A DNA stretch of 64,000 bases. Source: CALJXB01 sp965225935. GTDB taxonomy: Bacteria > Pseudomonadota > Alphaproteobacteria > Kiloniellales > JAKSDN01. The notes under the pieces are model-generated. The model saw only the letters and a program-made list of their open reading frames with translations. It did no database searches and was not told where the DNA came from. The translations under genes were made by a program, and so were the position numbers. Of the stretch, positions 43,891 through 52,198 are shown in pieces. The stretch's first letter is position 1. Each line of letters opens with the position of its first letter. The stretch spans positions 558,001 through 622,000 of the forward strand of contig CBDDCC010000023.1 in assembly GCA_965225935.1 (NCBI GenBank). Reading direction: 5' to 3'.

Positions 43891-44042
43891 GGTGTCAGCG
43901 CTCCCCCGTTTCTGTAGTCTTGAACCCTACGGCCCTATCGGTTACCCGAATTCCGCCGACGAAGGAAGCCCGGACCGGAAAGCACAGCGAGTCCGTGCGA
44001 CCGTTCGGCCGAAGAAGCGGCTGCAGGGGAGATCGCTCTTTC

Positions 44043-45038
44043 ATGCGCGTGGTGATCACGGGAGGCATCGGCTTCATCGGCCAGCGGCTCGCCGCCCGGC
44101 TGCTGGAGCGAGGCGAGCTGACCGGCCCTTCGGGCGCGCCGGAGCCGATCGACGAACTGGTCCTGTTCGACCGGGAGTCCGAGCCGCTTCTTCCGGGGAT
44201 GCTCGCGGGCGACGACGGCCGGGTGCGGTCGGCGGCGGGGGACATCGCCGACCGGGACACTGTCTGCGGCCTGATCGACCGGGACGACGTCTCCGTCTTC
44301 CACCTAGCCTCGGTGGTGAGCGGCGGCGGCGAGAAGGACTTCGACGGCGCGCTCCGGACCAACCTGGACGGCGGCCGCAATGTGCTGGAGGCCTGCCGGG
44401 CCCGGGTCGGTCGGCCCCGCCTGGTGTTCGCCAGCTCGATCGCCGCGTTCGGCGGCGCGGCCATGCCGGAGACGGTCGGCGACCGGACCAAACAGACGCC
44501 CGAGACCACCTACGGCATGACCAAGGCGGTCCTGGAGCTGATGATCAACGACTATTCCCGCAAGGGCTTCCTCGACGGCCGCTCGGCCCGCTTGCCGACG
44601 GTGATCGTTCGCCCCGGCGCGCCCAACGCCGCGGCGTCCAGCTTCGTCAGCGGCGTCTTCCGCGAGCCCTTGAACGGCGTCGACATGGCACTGCCGGTCG
44701 GCACCGACACGGTCATGCCTCTGCTCGGCTACCGGGCGGTCGTCGACGGCCTCATCCGCCTGCACGAGGTTCCGGCCGAGGCCCTGGGCGGCGACCGGGC
44801 CGTTCAGCTGCCCAGCCTCACGGTCACGGTGCAGGACATGATCGACGCCCTCCGGCGGGTCGCGGGCGACCGGCCGCTGGGCCGCATCGGCGTCGAGCCC
44901 GACCCCTTCATCGAGCGCATCTGCGCCGGCTGGCCGAAGGACGCCGGCTTCGAGCGGGCGCTCGAGCTCGGTCTGCCGCGCGAGGAGACGCTGGACGAGA
45001 TCGTCGCCTACTACATCGAGGACTATCTCGACACCTGA
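44043..45038 (+). CDS. denD: DenD-like NAD-dependent D-erythronate dehydrogenase/epimerase
   Basis: This 331-residue extended SDR has ITGGIGFIGQRLAARLL (NAD), LASVVSGGGEKDFD, and the YGMTK catalytic motif. The blocks SSIAAFGG, RPGAPNAAASSFVSGVFREP, LPVGTDTVMPLLGYRAVV and AGWPKDAGFERALELGL match the DenD family that oxidises D-erythronate at C2. It begins a plus-strand pair with an IlvD/Edd dehydratase 34 bp downstream. The true substrate may be another aldonate. Confidence 0.8.
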   Translation: MRVVITGGIGFIGQRLAARLLERGELTGPSGAPEPIDELVLFDRESEPLLPGMLAGDDGRVRSAAGDIADRDTVCGLIDRDDVSVFHLASVVSGGGEKDFDGALRTNLDGGRNVLEACRARVGRPRLVFASSIAAFGGAAMPETVGDRTKQTPETTYGMTKAVLELMINDYSRKGFLDGRSARLPTVIVRPGAPNAAASSFVSGVFREPLNGVDMALPVGTDTVMPLLGYRAVVDGLIRLHEVPAEALGGDRAVQLPSLTVTVQDMIDALRRVAGDRPLGRIGVEPDPFIERICAGWPKDAGFERALELGLPREETLDEIVAYYIEDYLDT

Positions 45039-45072
45039 CCCGGCGCCGCGCGCCATTCTGGAGCAAGAAAGC

Positions 45073-46803
45073 ATGGCAGCAAGAGGAAAGCCCAAACGGC
45101 GCAGCGCCGAGTGGTTCGGCAAGGTCGACAGGGACGGCTTCGACCACCGCAGCTGGATGAAGAACCAGGGCTTGCCGCACCACCTGTTCGACGGACGGCC
45201 GGTGATCGGCATCTGCAACACCTGGTCGGAGCTCACCCCCTGCAACGCCCACTTCCGGGTGCTGGCCGAACGGGTAAAGCGCGGCGTCTACGAGATGGGC
45301 GGCTTCCCGTTGGAGTTTCCGGTCATGTCGCTGGGCGAGACCCTCATGCGGCCCACCACCATGATGTTCCGCAACCTGGTCTCCATGGACGTGGAGGAAT
45401 CGATCCGCGCCAACCCCATCGACGGGGTGGTGCTGCTGGTGGGCTGCGACAAGACCACGCCGGCGCTGATCATGGGCGCCGCCTCCTGCGATCTGCCGAC
45501 CCTCGTGGTCTCGGGCGGGCCGATGCTGAACGGGCGCTGGCGCGGACAGCAGATCGGCTCGGGCACCCACGTCTGGAAGTTCGAAGCCATGGTGAAGGCG
45601 GGCGAAATGAGCCTTGAGGACTTCATGGGCGCGGAGGCCTGCATGTCCCGCTCGGTGGGCCACTGCATGACCATGGGCACCGCCTCCACAATGGCCTCCA
45701 TGGTCGAGGCCCTCGGCCTCGGACTGCCGGCCAACGCCGCCATCCCGGCCGCCGACTCGCGCCGCAACCTGTTGGCCCACATGGCCGGACGGCGCATTGT
45801 CGAGATGGTCGAGCAGGACTTGCGGCTCTCCCGGTTCCTCACGAAAGAGGCCTTCGAGAACGCCATCCTCACCAACGGCGCCATCGGCGGCTCGACCAAC
45901 GCCGTCGTGCACCTGATCGCCGTCGCCGGGCGCGCGGGCGTCGACCTCGGCCTCGAGGACTGGGACCGCCTGGGCCGCGAGGTGCCCTGCCTCGTCAACC
46001 TCATGCCCTCGGGCGAATTCCTGATGGAGGACTTCTACTATGCCGGCGGCCTGGCGGCGGTGCTGCGCGAGCTGGGCGAGCAGGGTCTGCTGCACCGAGA
46101 CGCGCCGACGGTGAGCGGCGAAAGCCTCTGGGACAACGTGAAGGACGCGCCTTGCCACGACCGCCGGGTCATCCACCCCTTCGGCGCGCCCTTCAAGCCG
46201 CTCGGCGGCATCTGCGTGCTGCACGGCAACCTGGCCCCGGACGGCGCGGTGCTCAAGCCGTCCGCCGCCTCGCCCGAGCTGATGCAGCACCGGGGCCGGG
46301 CCGTCGTGTTCGAGGACATCGAAGACTACGAGGCCCGGGTAGACGATCCGGGGCTCGACATCGACCCGAGCTGCGTCATGGTCCTGAAGAACTGCGGGCC
46401 CAAGGGCTATCCCGGCTTCTCCGAGGTCGGCAACATGGCGCTGCCGGCCAAGATCCTGAGACAAGGCGTGACCGACATGGTGCGGATCAGCGACGCCCGC
46501 ATGAGCGGCACGGCCTACGGCACGGTGGTGCTGCACACGGCGCCCGAGGCGGCCGTCGGAGGACCGCTCGCCCTGGTACGCGACGGCGACATGATCGAGC
46601 TGGACGCCGAGGCGCGGCGTCTCCACCTGGACGTGCCCCCCGAGGAGCTGGAGCGCCGCCGGACCCGGTGGAGCCCTCCGCATCCGCCCGAGCGGGGCTA
46701 CGCCCGCATCTACCACGACCACGTGCTGCAGGCCGACCGGGGCTGCGACTTCGACTTCCTGGTCGGCGCCAGCGGCGCAGAGGTGCCGCGCGAATGCCAC
46801 TAG
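45073..46803 (+). CDS. IlvD/Edd-family sugar-acid dehydratase (arabonate dehydratase-like)
   Basis: This 576-residue Fe-S dehydratase has the family cysteine sites: ICNTWSELTPCN, LLVGCDKTTPALIMGAAS and EACMSRSVGHCMTMGTASTM. The region NGAIGGSTNAVVHLIA and the C-terminal KNCGPKGYPGFSEVGNM / RISDARMSGTAYGTVVLH are those of pentonate/hexonate dehydratases rather than of IlvD proper. It removes water from an aldonate to give the 2-keto-3-deoxy acid. A strong hairpin follows directly after its stop codon. Confidence 0.88.
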   Translation: MAARGKPKRRSAEWFGKVDRDGFDHRSWMKNQGLPHHLFDGRPVIGICNTWSELTPCNAHFRVLAERVKRGVYEMGGFPLEFPVMSLGETLMRPTTMMFRNLVSMDVEESIRANPIDGVVLLVGCDKTTPALIMGAASCDLPTLVVSGGPMLNGRWRGQQIGSGTHVWKFEAMVKAGEMSLEDFMGAEACMSRSVGHCMTMGTASTMASMVEALGLGLPANAAIPAADSRRNLLAHMAGRRIVEMVEQDLRLSRFLTKEAFENAILTNGAIGGSTNAVVHLIAVAGRAGVDLGLEDWDRLGREVPCLVNLMPSGEFLMEDFYYAGGLAAVLRELGEQGLLHRDAPTVSGESLWDNVKDAPCHDRRVIHPFGAPFKPLGGICVLHGNLAPDGAVLKPSAASPELMQHRGRAVVFEDIEDYEARVDDPGLDIDPSCVMVLKNCGPKGYPGFSEVGNMALPAKILRQGVTDMVRISDARMSGTAYGTVVLHTAPEAAVGGPLALVRDGDMIELDAEARRLHLDVPPEELERRRTRWSPPHPPERGYARIYHDHVLQADRGCDFDFLVGASGAEVPRECH

Positions 46804-46863
46804 ATCAGAACCCACTCAGACGGAACCGCGACGCGGTTGCATCTGAGTGGGCGATTCTGATCG
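46803..46863. repeat. Long nested hairpin after the dehydratase gene
   Basis: The outer arms are gatcagaacccactcaga and, on the far side, its complement tctgagtgggcgattctgatc with two extra bases; the core aaccgcgacgcggtt is itself a perfect 7-bp stem with a 1-base loop. The structure starts at the last base of the stop codon. There is no T-run, so it is either a bidirectional transcript-stabilising/terminating hairpin or a copy of a dispersed palindromic repeat. About 225 bp of featureless sequence follows it. Confidence 0.6.
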
Positions 46864-47089
46864 AACTTGTAGACTTAGTGCCGGCCAGCCCTCACGGGCG
46901 GGCCCTGGGGGCTCTCACCGGATTCTCGTAGTTGGCGCCGGGCGCGGACCACAGAGCTTGTCTTGGGCCCCCTTGGCTCTCGGCGCTGACACTGCGGGCG
47001 CGCGTTCGCGCTTGCCGGCGAGGCGTTGAAAGACCTCATCGTCCCGCTGGGCGGACGTCGCAGATAGGAACTGGTCGGGTGCCCTGCTC

Positions 47090-47167
47090 TCAACAGGTGG
47101 CGCGGCCGATCCCCTGGGCTGCTCCGGTGACGATGGCGTGCTGGCTCTCCAGGTCGATAGGGTTCAT
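47090..47167 (-). pseudogene. N-terminal stub of an SDR gene
   Basis: The frame runs from an ATG with a good GGGAGG site and reads MNPIDLESQHAIVTGAAQ then GIGRATC before a TGA. This is the NAD-binding start of a short-chain dehydrogenase, cut after 25 codons; the following sequence (towards 46864) has no SDR similarity in any frame. The rest of the gene has been lost, probably by deletion next to the hairpin repeat. An intact SDR of a different kind is encoded divergently at 47302. Confidence 0.75.
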
Positions 47168-47301
47168 GGCGGCGCCTCCCTTGACACTCCTCGTGCCATG
47201 GCGCGGGTAGCGACAAAGGCGGTCCGGTCCAATCGGGGAATTCTCGGAACGGCCGGAAGCTGCTACCGTGCCGCCGGCCGGAGCGCTTGGGGGGAATGCA
47301 A

Positions 47302-48084
47302 ATGAAGGGACACGGCTTGCTCGCTGAGCGGCGGGCGCTGGTCACGGGCAGCGGCAGCGGGATCGGACTCGCCATCGTGCGCGCCCTGGCGCGCGAAGGC
47401 GCCCGGATCGCGGTCACGGACCTCGACGCGGACGCCGCCGGCGCCGCGGCCGGGGAGCTGGGCGCGGCGGCCCGCCCCTTCCGGCTCGACGTGACCGACG
47501 CCGAAGAGACCCGCGCGGTCTTCGCCGCCGCCGAGGACTGGCTGGGCGGCCTCGACCTGGTGGTCGCCAACGCCGGCATCTCGACCATGAACCGGGTGGT
47601 TGACCTCAGCGAGGAGGAGTGGGACGCCAACATGGCGGTGAATGCCAAGGGCGTCTTCCTCACCGACCGGGAGGCGGTGCGCTGCTTCCTCGCCTCCGGC
47701 ACCGAGGGCGCGATCGTGAACACGGCCTCCCTCGCCGGCAAGTTGGGGGCGCCGCTGCTGGCCCACTACACCGCCAGCAAGTTCGCGGTGGTCGGCTTCA
47801 CCCAGGCTCTCGCCAAGGAAGTGGCGGAGCACGGCATCCGCGTGAACGCGGTCTGCCCGGGCTTCGTGCGCACCTCCATGCAGGATCGCGAGATCGCCTG
47901 GGAGGGCGAGCTGCGCGGCATGACGCCCGAGGCCGTGCGCGAGGAGTACGTGTCGCTCACGCCGCTGGGGCGGATCGAGGAGCCGGAGGACATCGCCGAC
48001 GTGGTGGTCTTCCTGGCGAGCGACCTGTCTCGCTTCCTGACCGGCGAGTCGATCAACGCCACTGGCGGCGTGCTGACGGATTGA
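47302..48084 (+). CDS. Short-chain dehydrogenase/reductase
   Basis: This 260-residue classical SDR has TGSGSGIGLA, ANAGIS, NTASLAG with catalytic Ser, and YTASK. The end TGESINATGGVLTD is the typical SDR C-terminal block. The ATG at 47302 is preferred over one two codons earlier because GGGGGG lies seven bases before it. It is the first of three tightly packed genes with a BtpA/SgcQ-family protein and an FGGY kinase, so a polyol or sugar substrate is likely. Confidence 0.87.
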   Translation: MKGHGLLAERRALVTGSGSGIGLAIVRALAREGARIAVTDLDADAAGAAAGELGAAARPFRLDVTDAEETRAVFAAAEDWLGGLDLVVANAGISTMNRVVDLSEEEWDANMAVNAKGVFLTDREAVRCFLASGTEGAIVNTASLAGKLGAPLLAHYTASKFAVVGFTQALAKEVAEHGIRVNAVCPGFVRTSMQDREIAWEGELRGMTPEAVREEYVSLTPLGRIEEPEDIADVVVFLASDLSRFLTGESINATGGVLTD

Positions 48085-48096
48085 GGAGGACCCGAT

Positions 48097-48906
48097 TTGA
48101 GCTGGCTGAAAGAGACCCTCGGAAGCGCGAAACCCGTGATCGCTATGGCGCACCTGCCGCCGCTGCCGGGCGCGCCCCTCTACGACGAGGCCGGCGGGGT
48201 GGAGGCCATCACCGACTACGTGGCGCGGGACCTGGAAAACCTACAGGCGGCCGGGGTCGACTGCGTCATGTTCGGCAACGAGGGCGACCGGCCCTACCTG
48301 CTGCAGGCGACGCCCGAGAGCCTGGCCGCCATGACCGCCGTGGTCGCCGCCCTCAAGCCCGTCCTCAAGGTGCCCTTCGGCGTCAACTACCTCTGGGACC
48401 CGGTTGCCACGGTGGCACTGGCCGTCGCCACGGGCGCCGCCTTCGCCCGGGAAGTCTTCACCGGCGTCTACGATTCCGACATGGGCCTCTGGCAGCCGGA
48501 TGCCGCCAAGGCGCTGCGCCTGCGCCACGACCTGGGCCGCGACGATTTGAGGCTCCTCTTCAACGTGAACGCCGAGTTCGCCGCGCCGCTGGGCGACCGG
48601 CCGATCGAGGCGCGAGCCAAGAGCGCCGTCTTCTCCTCCCTCGCCGACGCGGTGCTGGTCTCCGGCCCCATGACCGGCCAGGCGGTCGACCAGTCGGACC
48701 TACGCAAGGTCAAGGAGGCGGTGGGCGAGACGCCGGTCTTCGCCAACACCGGCTGCAACATCGACAACATCGCCGACATCCTCGCGGTCGCCGACGGCTG
48801 CGTCATCGGCACCCACTTCAAGGTGGACGGCGACACCTGGAACCCGGTGGACCGTGGCCGGGCCGAACGCTTCATGGAGGTGGTGCGGAAAGTGCGCCGG
48901 GCATGA
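48097..48906 (+). CDS. BtpA/SgcQ-family TIM-barrel protein
   Basis: This 269-residue protein of the BtpA/SgcQ family shows VIAMAHLPPLPGAPLYDEAG, DCVMFGNEGDRPYL, GVNYLWDPVATVALA, DSDMGLWQPDA, VLVSGPMTGQAVD and ANTGCNIDNI. The name comes from a cyanobacterial photosystem-I factor, but in heterotrophs the family lies in sugar clusters and is presumably an aldolase- or isomerase-like enzyme. TTG at 48097 is the start: GAGGAGGA lies nine bases before it and the family sequence begins right there. The last four bases overlap the kinase start (ATGA). Confidence 0.85.
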   Translation: MSWLKETLGSAKPVIAMAHLPPLPGAPLYDEAGGVEAITDYVARDLENLQAAGVDCVMFGNEGDRPYLLQATPESLAAMTAVVAALKPVLKVPFGVNYLWDPVATVALAVATGAAFAREVFTGVYDSDMGLWQPDAAKALRLRHDLGRDDLRLLFNVNAEFAAPLGDRPIEARAKSAVFSSLADAVLVSGPMTGQAVDQSDLRKVKEAVGETPVFANTGCNIDNIADILAVADGCVIGTHFKVDGDTWNPVDRGRAERFMEVVRKVRRA

Positions 48907-50426
48907 CCCTGCTGCTCGGCCTCGACATCGGCACCACCTCGACCATCGGCATCCTGATCGACACGGCGGGCGGCGTCGCGGCGACCGCCTCGCGGCCGAG
49001 CGAGTTGGTCTCCCGCCACGCCAACTGGGCGGAGGAGGATCCGGCGCTCTGGTGGTCCAACGTCCGCGCCATCGTGCCGGAGCTGCTTGCGAAGGCGAAC
49101 GCGGCCCCGACCGACATTGCCGGCATCGGCGTGACCGGCATGGTGCCGACGGTGATCCTGCTGGACGACGAGGGCCGGCCGCTGCGCCCCAGCATCCAGC
49201 AGAACGACGCCCGGGCGGTCGCCGAAATCGAGGCCATGAAGGCCGCCATCGACCCGGAGGACTTCTTCGCGCTCACCGGCGGCAGCATCAACCAGCAGCT
49301 GGTCGCGCCCAAGCTGCGCTGGCTGGAGGCCCACGAGCCCGAGGCCTTCGACAAGGCGACGTGCGTGCTCGGCTCCTACGACTACATCACGGGCCGGCTC
49401 ACCGGGACCTTCTCGGTGGAGCAGAACTGGGCGCTGGAATCGGGCTTCATGAACCTCGCCAAGGGCTGGCTGGACGAGAAACTGGTGGCGCTGGGCGGCA
49501 TCGGGCCGGACAAGCTGCCGCCGCTGCGCGCCTCCCACGAGGTGGTGGGCCAAGTGACCCGCGAGGCCGCGGCCGAGACCGGTCTTGCCGCCGGCACGCC
49601 GGTGGTGGCGGGCTGCGCCGATCACATCGCCTCGGCCTTCGTCGCCGGTGCATCCGAAGATGGCGACCTGGTGGTGAAGTTCGGCGGCGCGGGCGACATC
49701 ATGCTCTCCTGCAGCGAGGCGGTGAGCGATCCCCGGCTCTTCATCGACTTCCACATCGTGCCGGGGCTCTACTTCTCCAACGGCTGCATGGCGGCCAGCG
49801 GCAGCGTGCTCAACTGGATCGCGCGCCACCTGGCGAAGGCAGAGGTGGCCGAGGCTGAAGCCGCCGGCCTCTCTGTCCACGCCTACCTGGACCGCCAGGC
49901 GGCCGAGCTGCCGCCGGGCGCGGGCGGGGTGGTGCTGCTGCCCTACTTCCTGGGCGAGAAGACGCCGCTCCACGATCCCCAGGCGCGCGGCACGATCGTC
50001 GGCCTGGGCCTGCACCACGGCTTGCCCCACGTCTGGCGCGCGGCGCTGGAGGCCGTCGCCTTCGGCTTCCGCCACCACTGCGAGGTCTTCGCCGAGATGG
50101 GCCTCGAGACCCGCCGGGTGCTCGCCTGCGACGGCGGCGCGGCCAGCGACCTCTGGCTGCAGATCACCGCCGACGTGCTGGAGCAGCCGGTGCAGCGGCT
50201 GCTGAACCACCCCGGCTCCTGTCTGGGGGCGGCCTTCGTCGCCGGCATGGGGGTGGGCGCCCTCGACGACTGGGGCGCGATCACCGGCTACGTGCAGCCG
50301 GAGCGAACTTTCGAGCCCATCGCCGCCAACCTGCCCGTCTACCGGGAGGCCTACGGCGTCTATCGCGAGACCTACGAGCGGCTGAAAAGCCTCTATCCCC
50401 GGGTCGCCGCCCTGCCGTCGGACTGA
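48903..50426 (+). CDS. FGGY-family carbohydrate kinase
   Basis: The 507-residue kinase has the N-terminal phosphate-1 motif LGLDIGTTSTIGIL, ANWAEEDPALWW (substrate loop), GVTGMVPTVILLDDEG, and the C-terminal ATP domain (KFGGAGDIMLS, GVVLLPYFLGEKTPLHDP, ACDGGAASDLWLQITADVLE). It is closest to xylulokinase-like members. Translation is coupled to the BtpA/SgcQ gene. Its end overlaps the convergent ThDP-enzyme gene by 34 bp. It would phosphorylate the ketose or polyol produced by the SDR in the same operon. Confidence 0.88.
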   Translation: MTLLLGLDIGTTSTIGILIDTAGGVAATASRPSELVSRHANWAEEDPALWWSNVRAIVPELLAKANAAPTDIAGIGVTGMVPTVILLDDEGRPLRPSIQQNDARAVAEIEAMKAAIDPEDFFALTGGSINQQLVAPKLRWLEAHEPEAFDKATCVLGSYDYITGRLTGTFSVEQNWALESGFMNLAKGWLDEKLVALGGIGPDKLPPLRASHEVVGQVTREAAAETGLAAGTPVVAGCADHIASAFVAGASEDGDLVVKFGGAGDIMLSCSEAVSDPRLFIDFHIVPGLYFSNGCMAASGSVLNWIARHLAKAEVAEAEAAGLSVHAYLDRQAAELPPGAGGVVLLPYFLGEKTPLHDPQARGTIVGLGLHHGLPHVWRAALEAVAFGFRHHCEVFAEMGLETRRVLACDGGAASDLWLQITADVLEQPVQRLLNHPGSCLGAAFVAGMGVGALDDWGAITGYVQPERTFEPIAANLPVYREAYGVYRETYERLKSLYPRVAALPSD

Positions 50427-52156
50427 GCCCGGCGCGGTTTCTTCGCCGCCTTCTTCCGGTTCTTCTGGGCGCCGAGGCCCCAGACTTCCTTGTGGAAGGC
50501 GACGAAGTGGCGCGGGTAGTCGTGCTTGGCGATCGCCACGTCGAGCAGCACGGGCACGCCCTGGCGGTTCGCCCTGAGCGCGGCCTTGAGCGCGGTCTCG
50601 ACCTTCGCGGGGTCCGTCACCGTGATGCCCTTGCAGCCCTGGGCCTCGGCCAGCTTGGCGAAGTCGGGCGAGACCTCGAAGTCCGTCGCCACCTCGCGCT
50701 GGCCTTCCAGGCGCTGGATGAACTGGGGCCAGCCCAGCGAGCGGTTGTTGAGCACCACCCAGGTGACGCCGCATTTGTGCTCGGCCGCGGTGGCCAGCTC
50801 CATCATGGCCATCTGGAGCGCGCCGTCGCCGCCGACGCAAACCACCTTCTTGTCGGGCCGCGCCATCTTGGCGGCGATGGCGCCGATCACGCCCATGCCC
50901 ATGGCCGTCTGCTCGCCCATGGGCAGCGAACCGCCGACATCGAGCACCCGGTAGTAGGGCCAGTAGTAGGTCCAGAGGTCGGCGCCGCCGTTCTCGTGCA
51001 CCATGATCGTATCCCGGCCGAAGACCCGGTTGATGGCGGCGACCACCTGGCGGGTTAGGATCGGCGTTTTGCGCTTCTCGCCTTCGGCGGCGATCCGCTT
51101 CAGGAACTTGCCTTTGGCCTGCCGCAAGGGCGCCAGACGGCGCTCCCGCGCGGCCTCGTCCACCGCGGGCAGGGCGGCGTCCAGGTCCCCGAGGGCGAGG
51201 GCGGCGTCGCCCACCAGGGCCACCTCCGGCTCCAGATTGAGGAAGACCGCCTCGGGGTCGATCTCCACCTGGATCATGCGCGCCTTCTTCGGCCAGAGCT
51301 GCCAGCCGCCGGTCGAGAAATCCTCCAGCCGCGAACCCACGGCGAGCACAAGGTCGGCGGCGTCGAAGTAGTCCCTGCCGAGCTCGGTGAAGTAGAGCCC
51401 AACCTGGCCCAAAGCGAGTTCGTGGTCTTCGGGGAAGACGCCGCGCCCGCCGGGCGTGGTGAAGACCGGCAGGCCGAGCCGCTCGCAGAGGCATCGCAGG
51501 GGTTCGGCGGCACCGGCGCTCACCGCGCCCGAGCCGCAGAGGACGAGGGGCGTCTTGGCCTTGGCGATCAGGCGGGCGGCGTCCCGCACGGCCTCCGTAT
51601 CCGGACGGCTCAGGTGGCGCGGCAGCGAGGGCCGGTAGGCCGGGATCTCCGCCTCGGCGACTCCCAGGTCCGAAGGGACGTCGACGAAGACCGCGCCGGG
51701 GCGCCCGTTCTTGGCCGTGGAGAAGGCCCGGCGCAGGGTCCAGGGCACCATCTCGGCGGACACCACCCGGGTCGCCCACTTGGTAGCGGGGCGCATGAGG
51801 GAAACCGAGTCCAACTCCTGGAAGGCGCCCTTGCCGTCGCCGGCGAGCGGCGCCCCGTTGGTGAGCGCGACCACCGGCAGGGAAGCGGAGGTCGCCTCCA
51901 GCAGCGCCGTCGCCATGTTGGTGATGCCGGGACCCGGGTTGCCGTAGCAGACGGCGGGTCGGCCGGTGACCCGGGCGCTCGCGTAGGCCATGGCCACGCC
52001 CGAGTGCTCGTGGCGCACCAGCACGTTCTCGATCCTGCTGTATTTGGCGAGGTCGGCGACCAGGTGGATCGGATTGCCCGGCAGGCCGAAGACCCGCTCG
52101 ATCCCCTCGGCCTCGAGCGCCTCTGTGACAGCGCGCCAGGGTGTCATCTTTGGCAT
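50393..52156 (-). CDS. Acetolactate synthase-like ThDP-dependent enzyme
   Basis: This 587-residue protein has three ThDP-enzyme domains: the N-terminal Pyr domain with the catalytic Glu in VRHEHSGVAMAYA, the middle domain (LVLCGSGAVSAGA), and the C-terminal PP domain with the motif GDGALQMAMMELATAA then VLNN. Family members decarboxylate or ligate 2-oxoacids. A Lys/Arg-rich tail (about the last 20 residues) is unusual. It lies 42 bp downstream of the ABC ATPase in the same direction, so it is part of the sugar-importer operon and probably acts on a 2-oxoacid from the imported sugar. Confidence 0.82.
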   Translation of the reverse strand: MPKMTPWRAVTEALEAEGIERVFGLPGNPIHLVADLAKYSRIENVLVRHEHSGVAMAYASARVTGRPAVCYGNPGPGITNMATALLEATSASLPVVALTNGAPLAGDGKGAFQELDSVSLMRPATKWATRVVSAEMVPWTLRRAFSTAKNGRPGAVFVDVPSDLGVAEAEIPAYRPSLPRHLSRPDTEAVRDAARLIAKAKTPLVLCGSGAVSAGAAEPLRCLCERLGLPVFTTPGGRGVFPEDHELALGQVGLYFTELGRDYFDAADLVLAVGSRLEDFSTGGWQLWPKKARMIQVEIDPEAVFLNLEPEVALVGDAALALGDLDAALPAVDEAARERRLAPLRQAKGKFLKRIAAEGEKRKTPILTRQVVAAINRVFGRDTIMVHENGGADLWTYYWPYYRVLDVGGSLPMGEQTAMGMGVIGAIAAKMARPDKKVVCVGGDGALQMAMMELATAAEHKCGVTWVVLNNRSLGWPQFIQRLEGQREVATDFEVSPDFAKLAEAQGCKGITVTDPAKVETALKAALRANRQGVPVLLDVAIAKHDYPRHFVAFHKEVWGLGAQKNRKKAAKKPRRAQSDGRAATRG

Positions 52157-52198
52157 GGGCTCCTCCCTTTCCCGCGCCGTCCCGGCTTGCGGCCGCGT

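Noticed and set aside
48468..51779. A very long minus-strand open frame (about 1,100 codons) across the kinase and ThDP-enzyme genes
   Set aside because: It is rich in Arg, Gly, Pro and Ala with no domain signal, and lies over two well-supported genes. High G+C keeps such shadow frames open.
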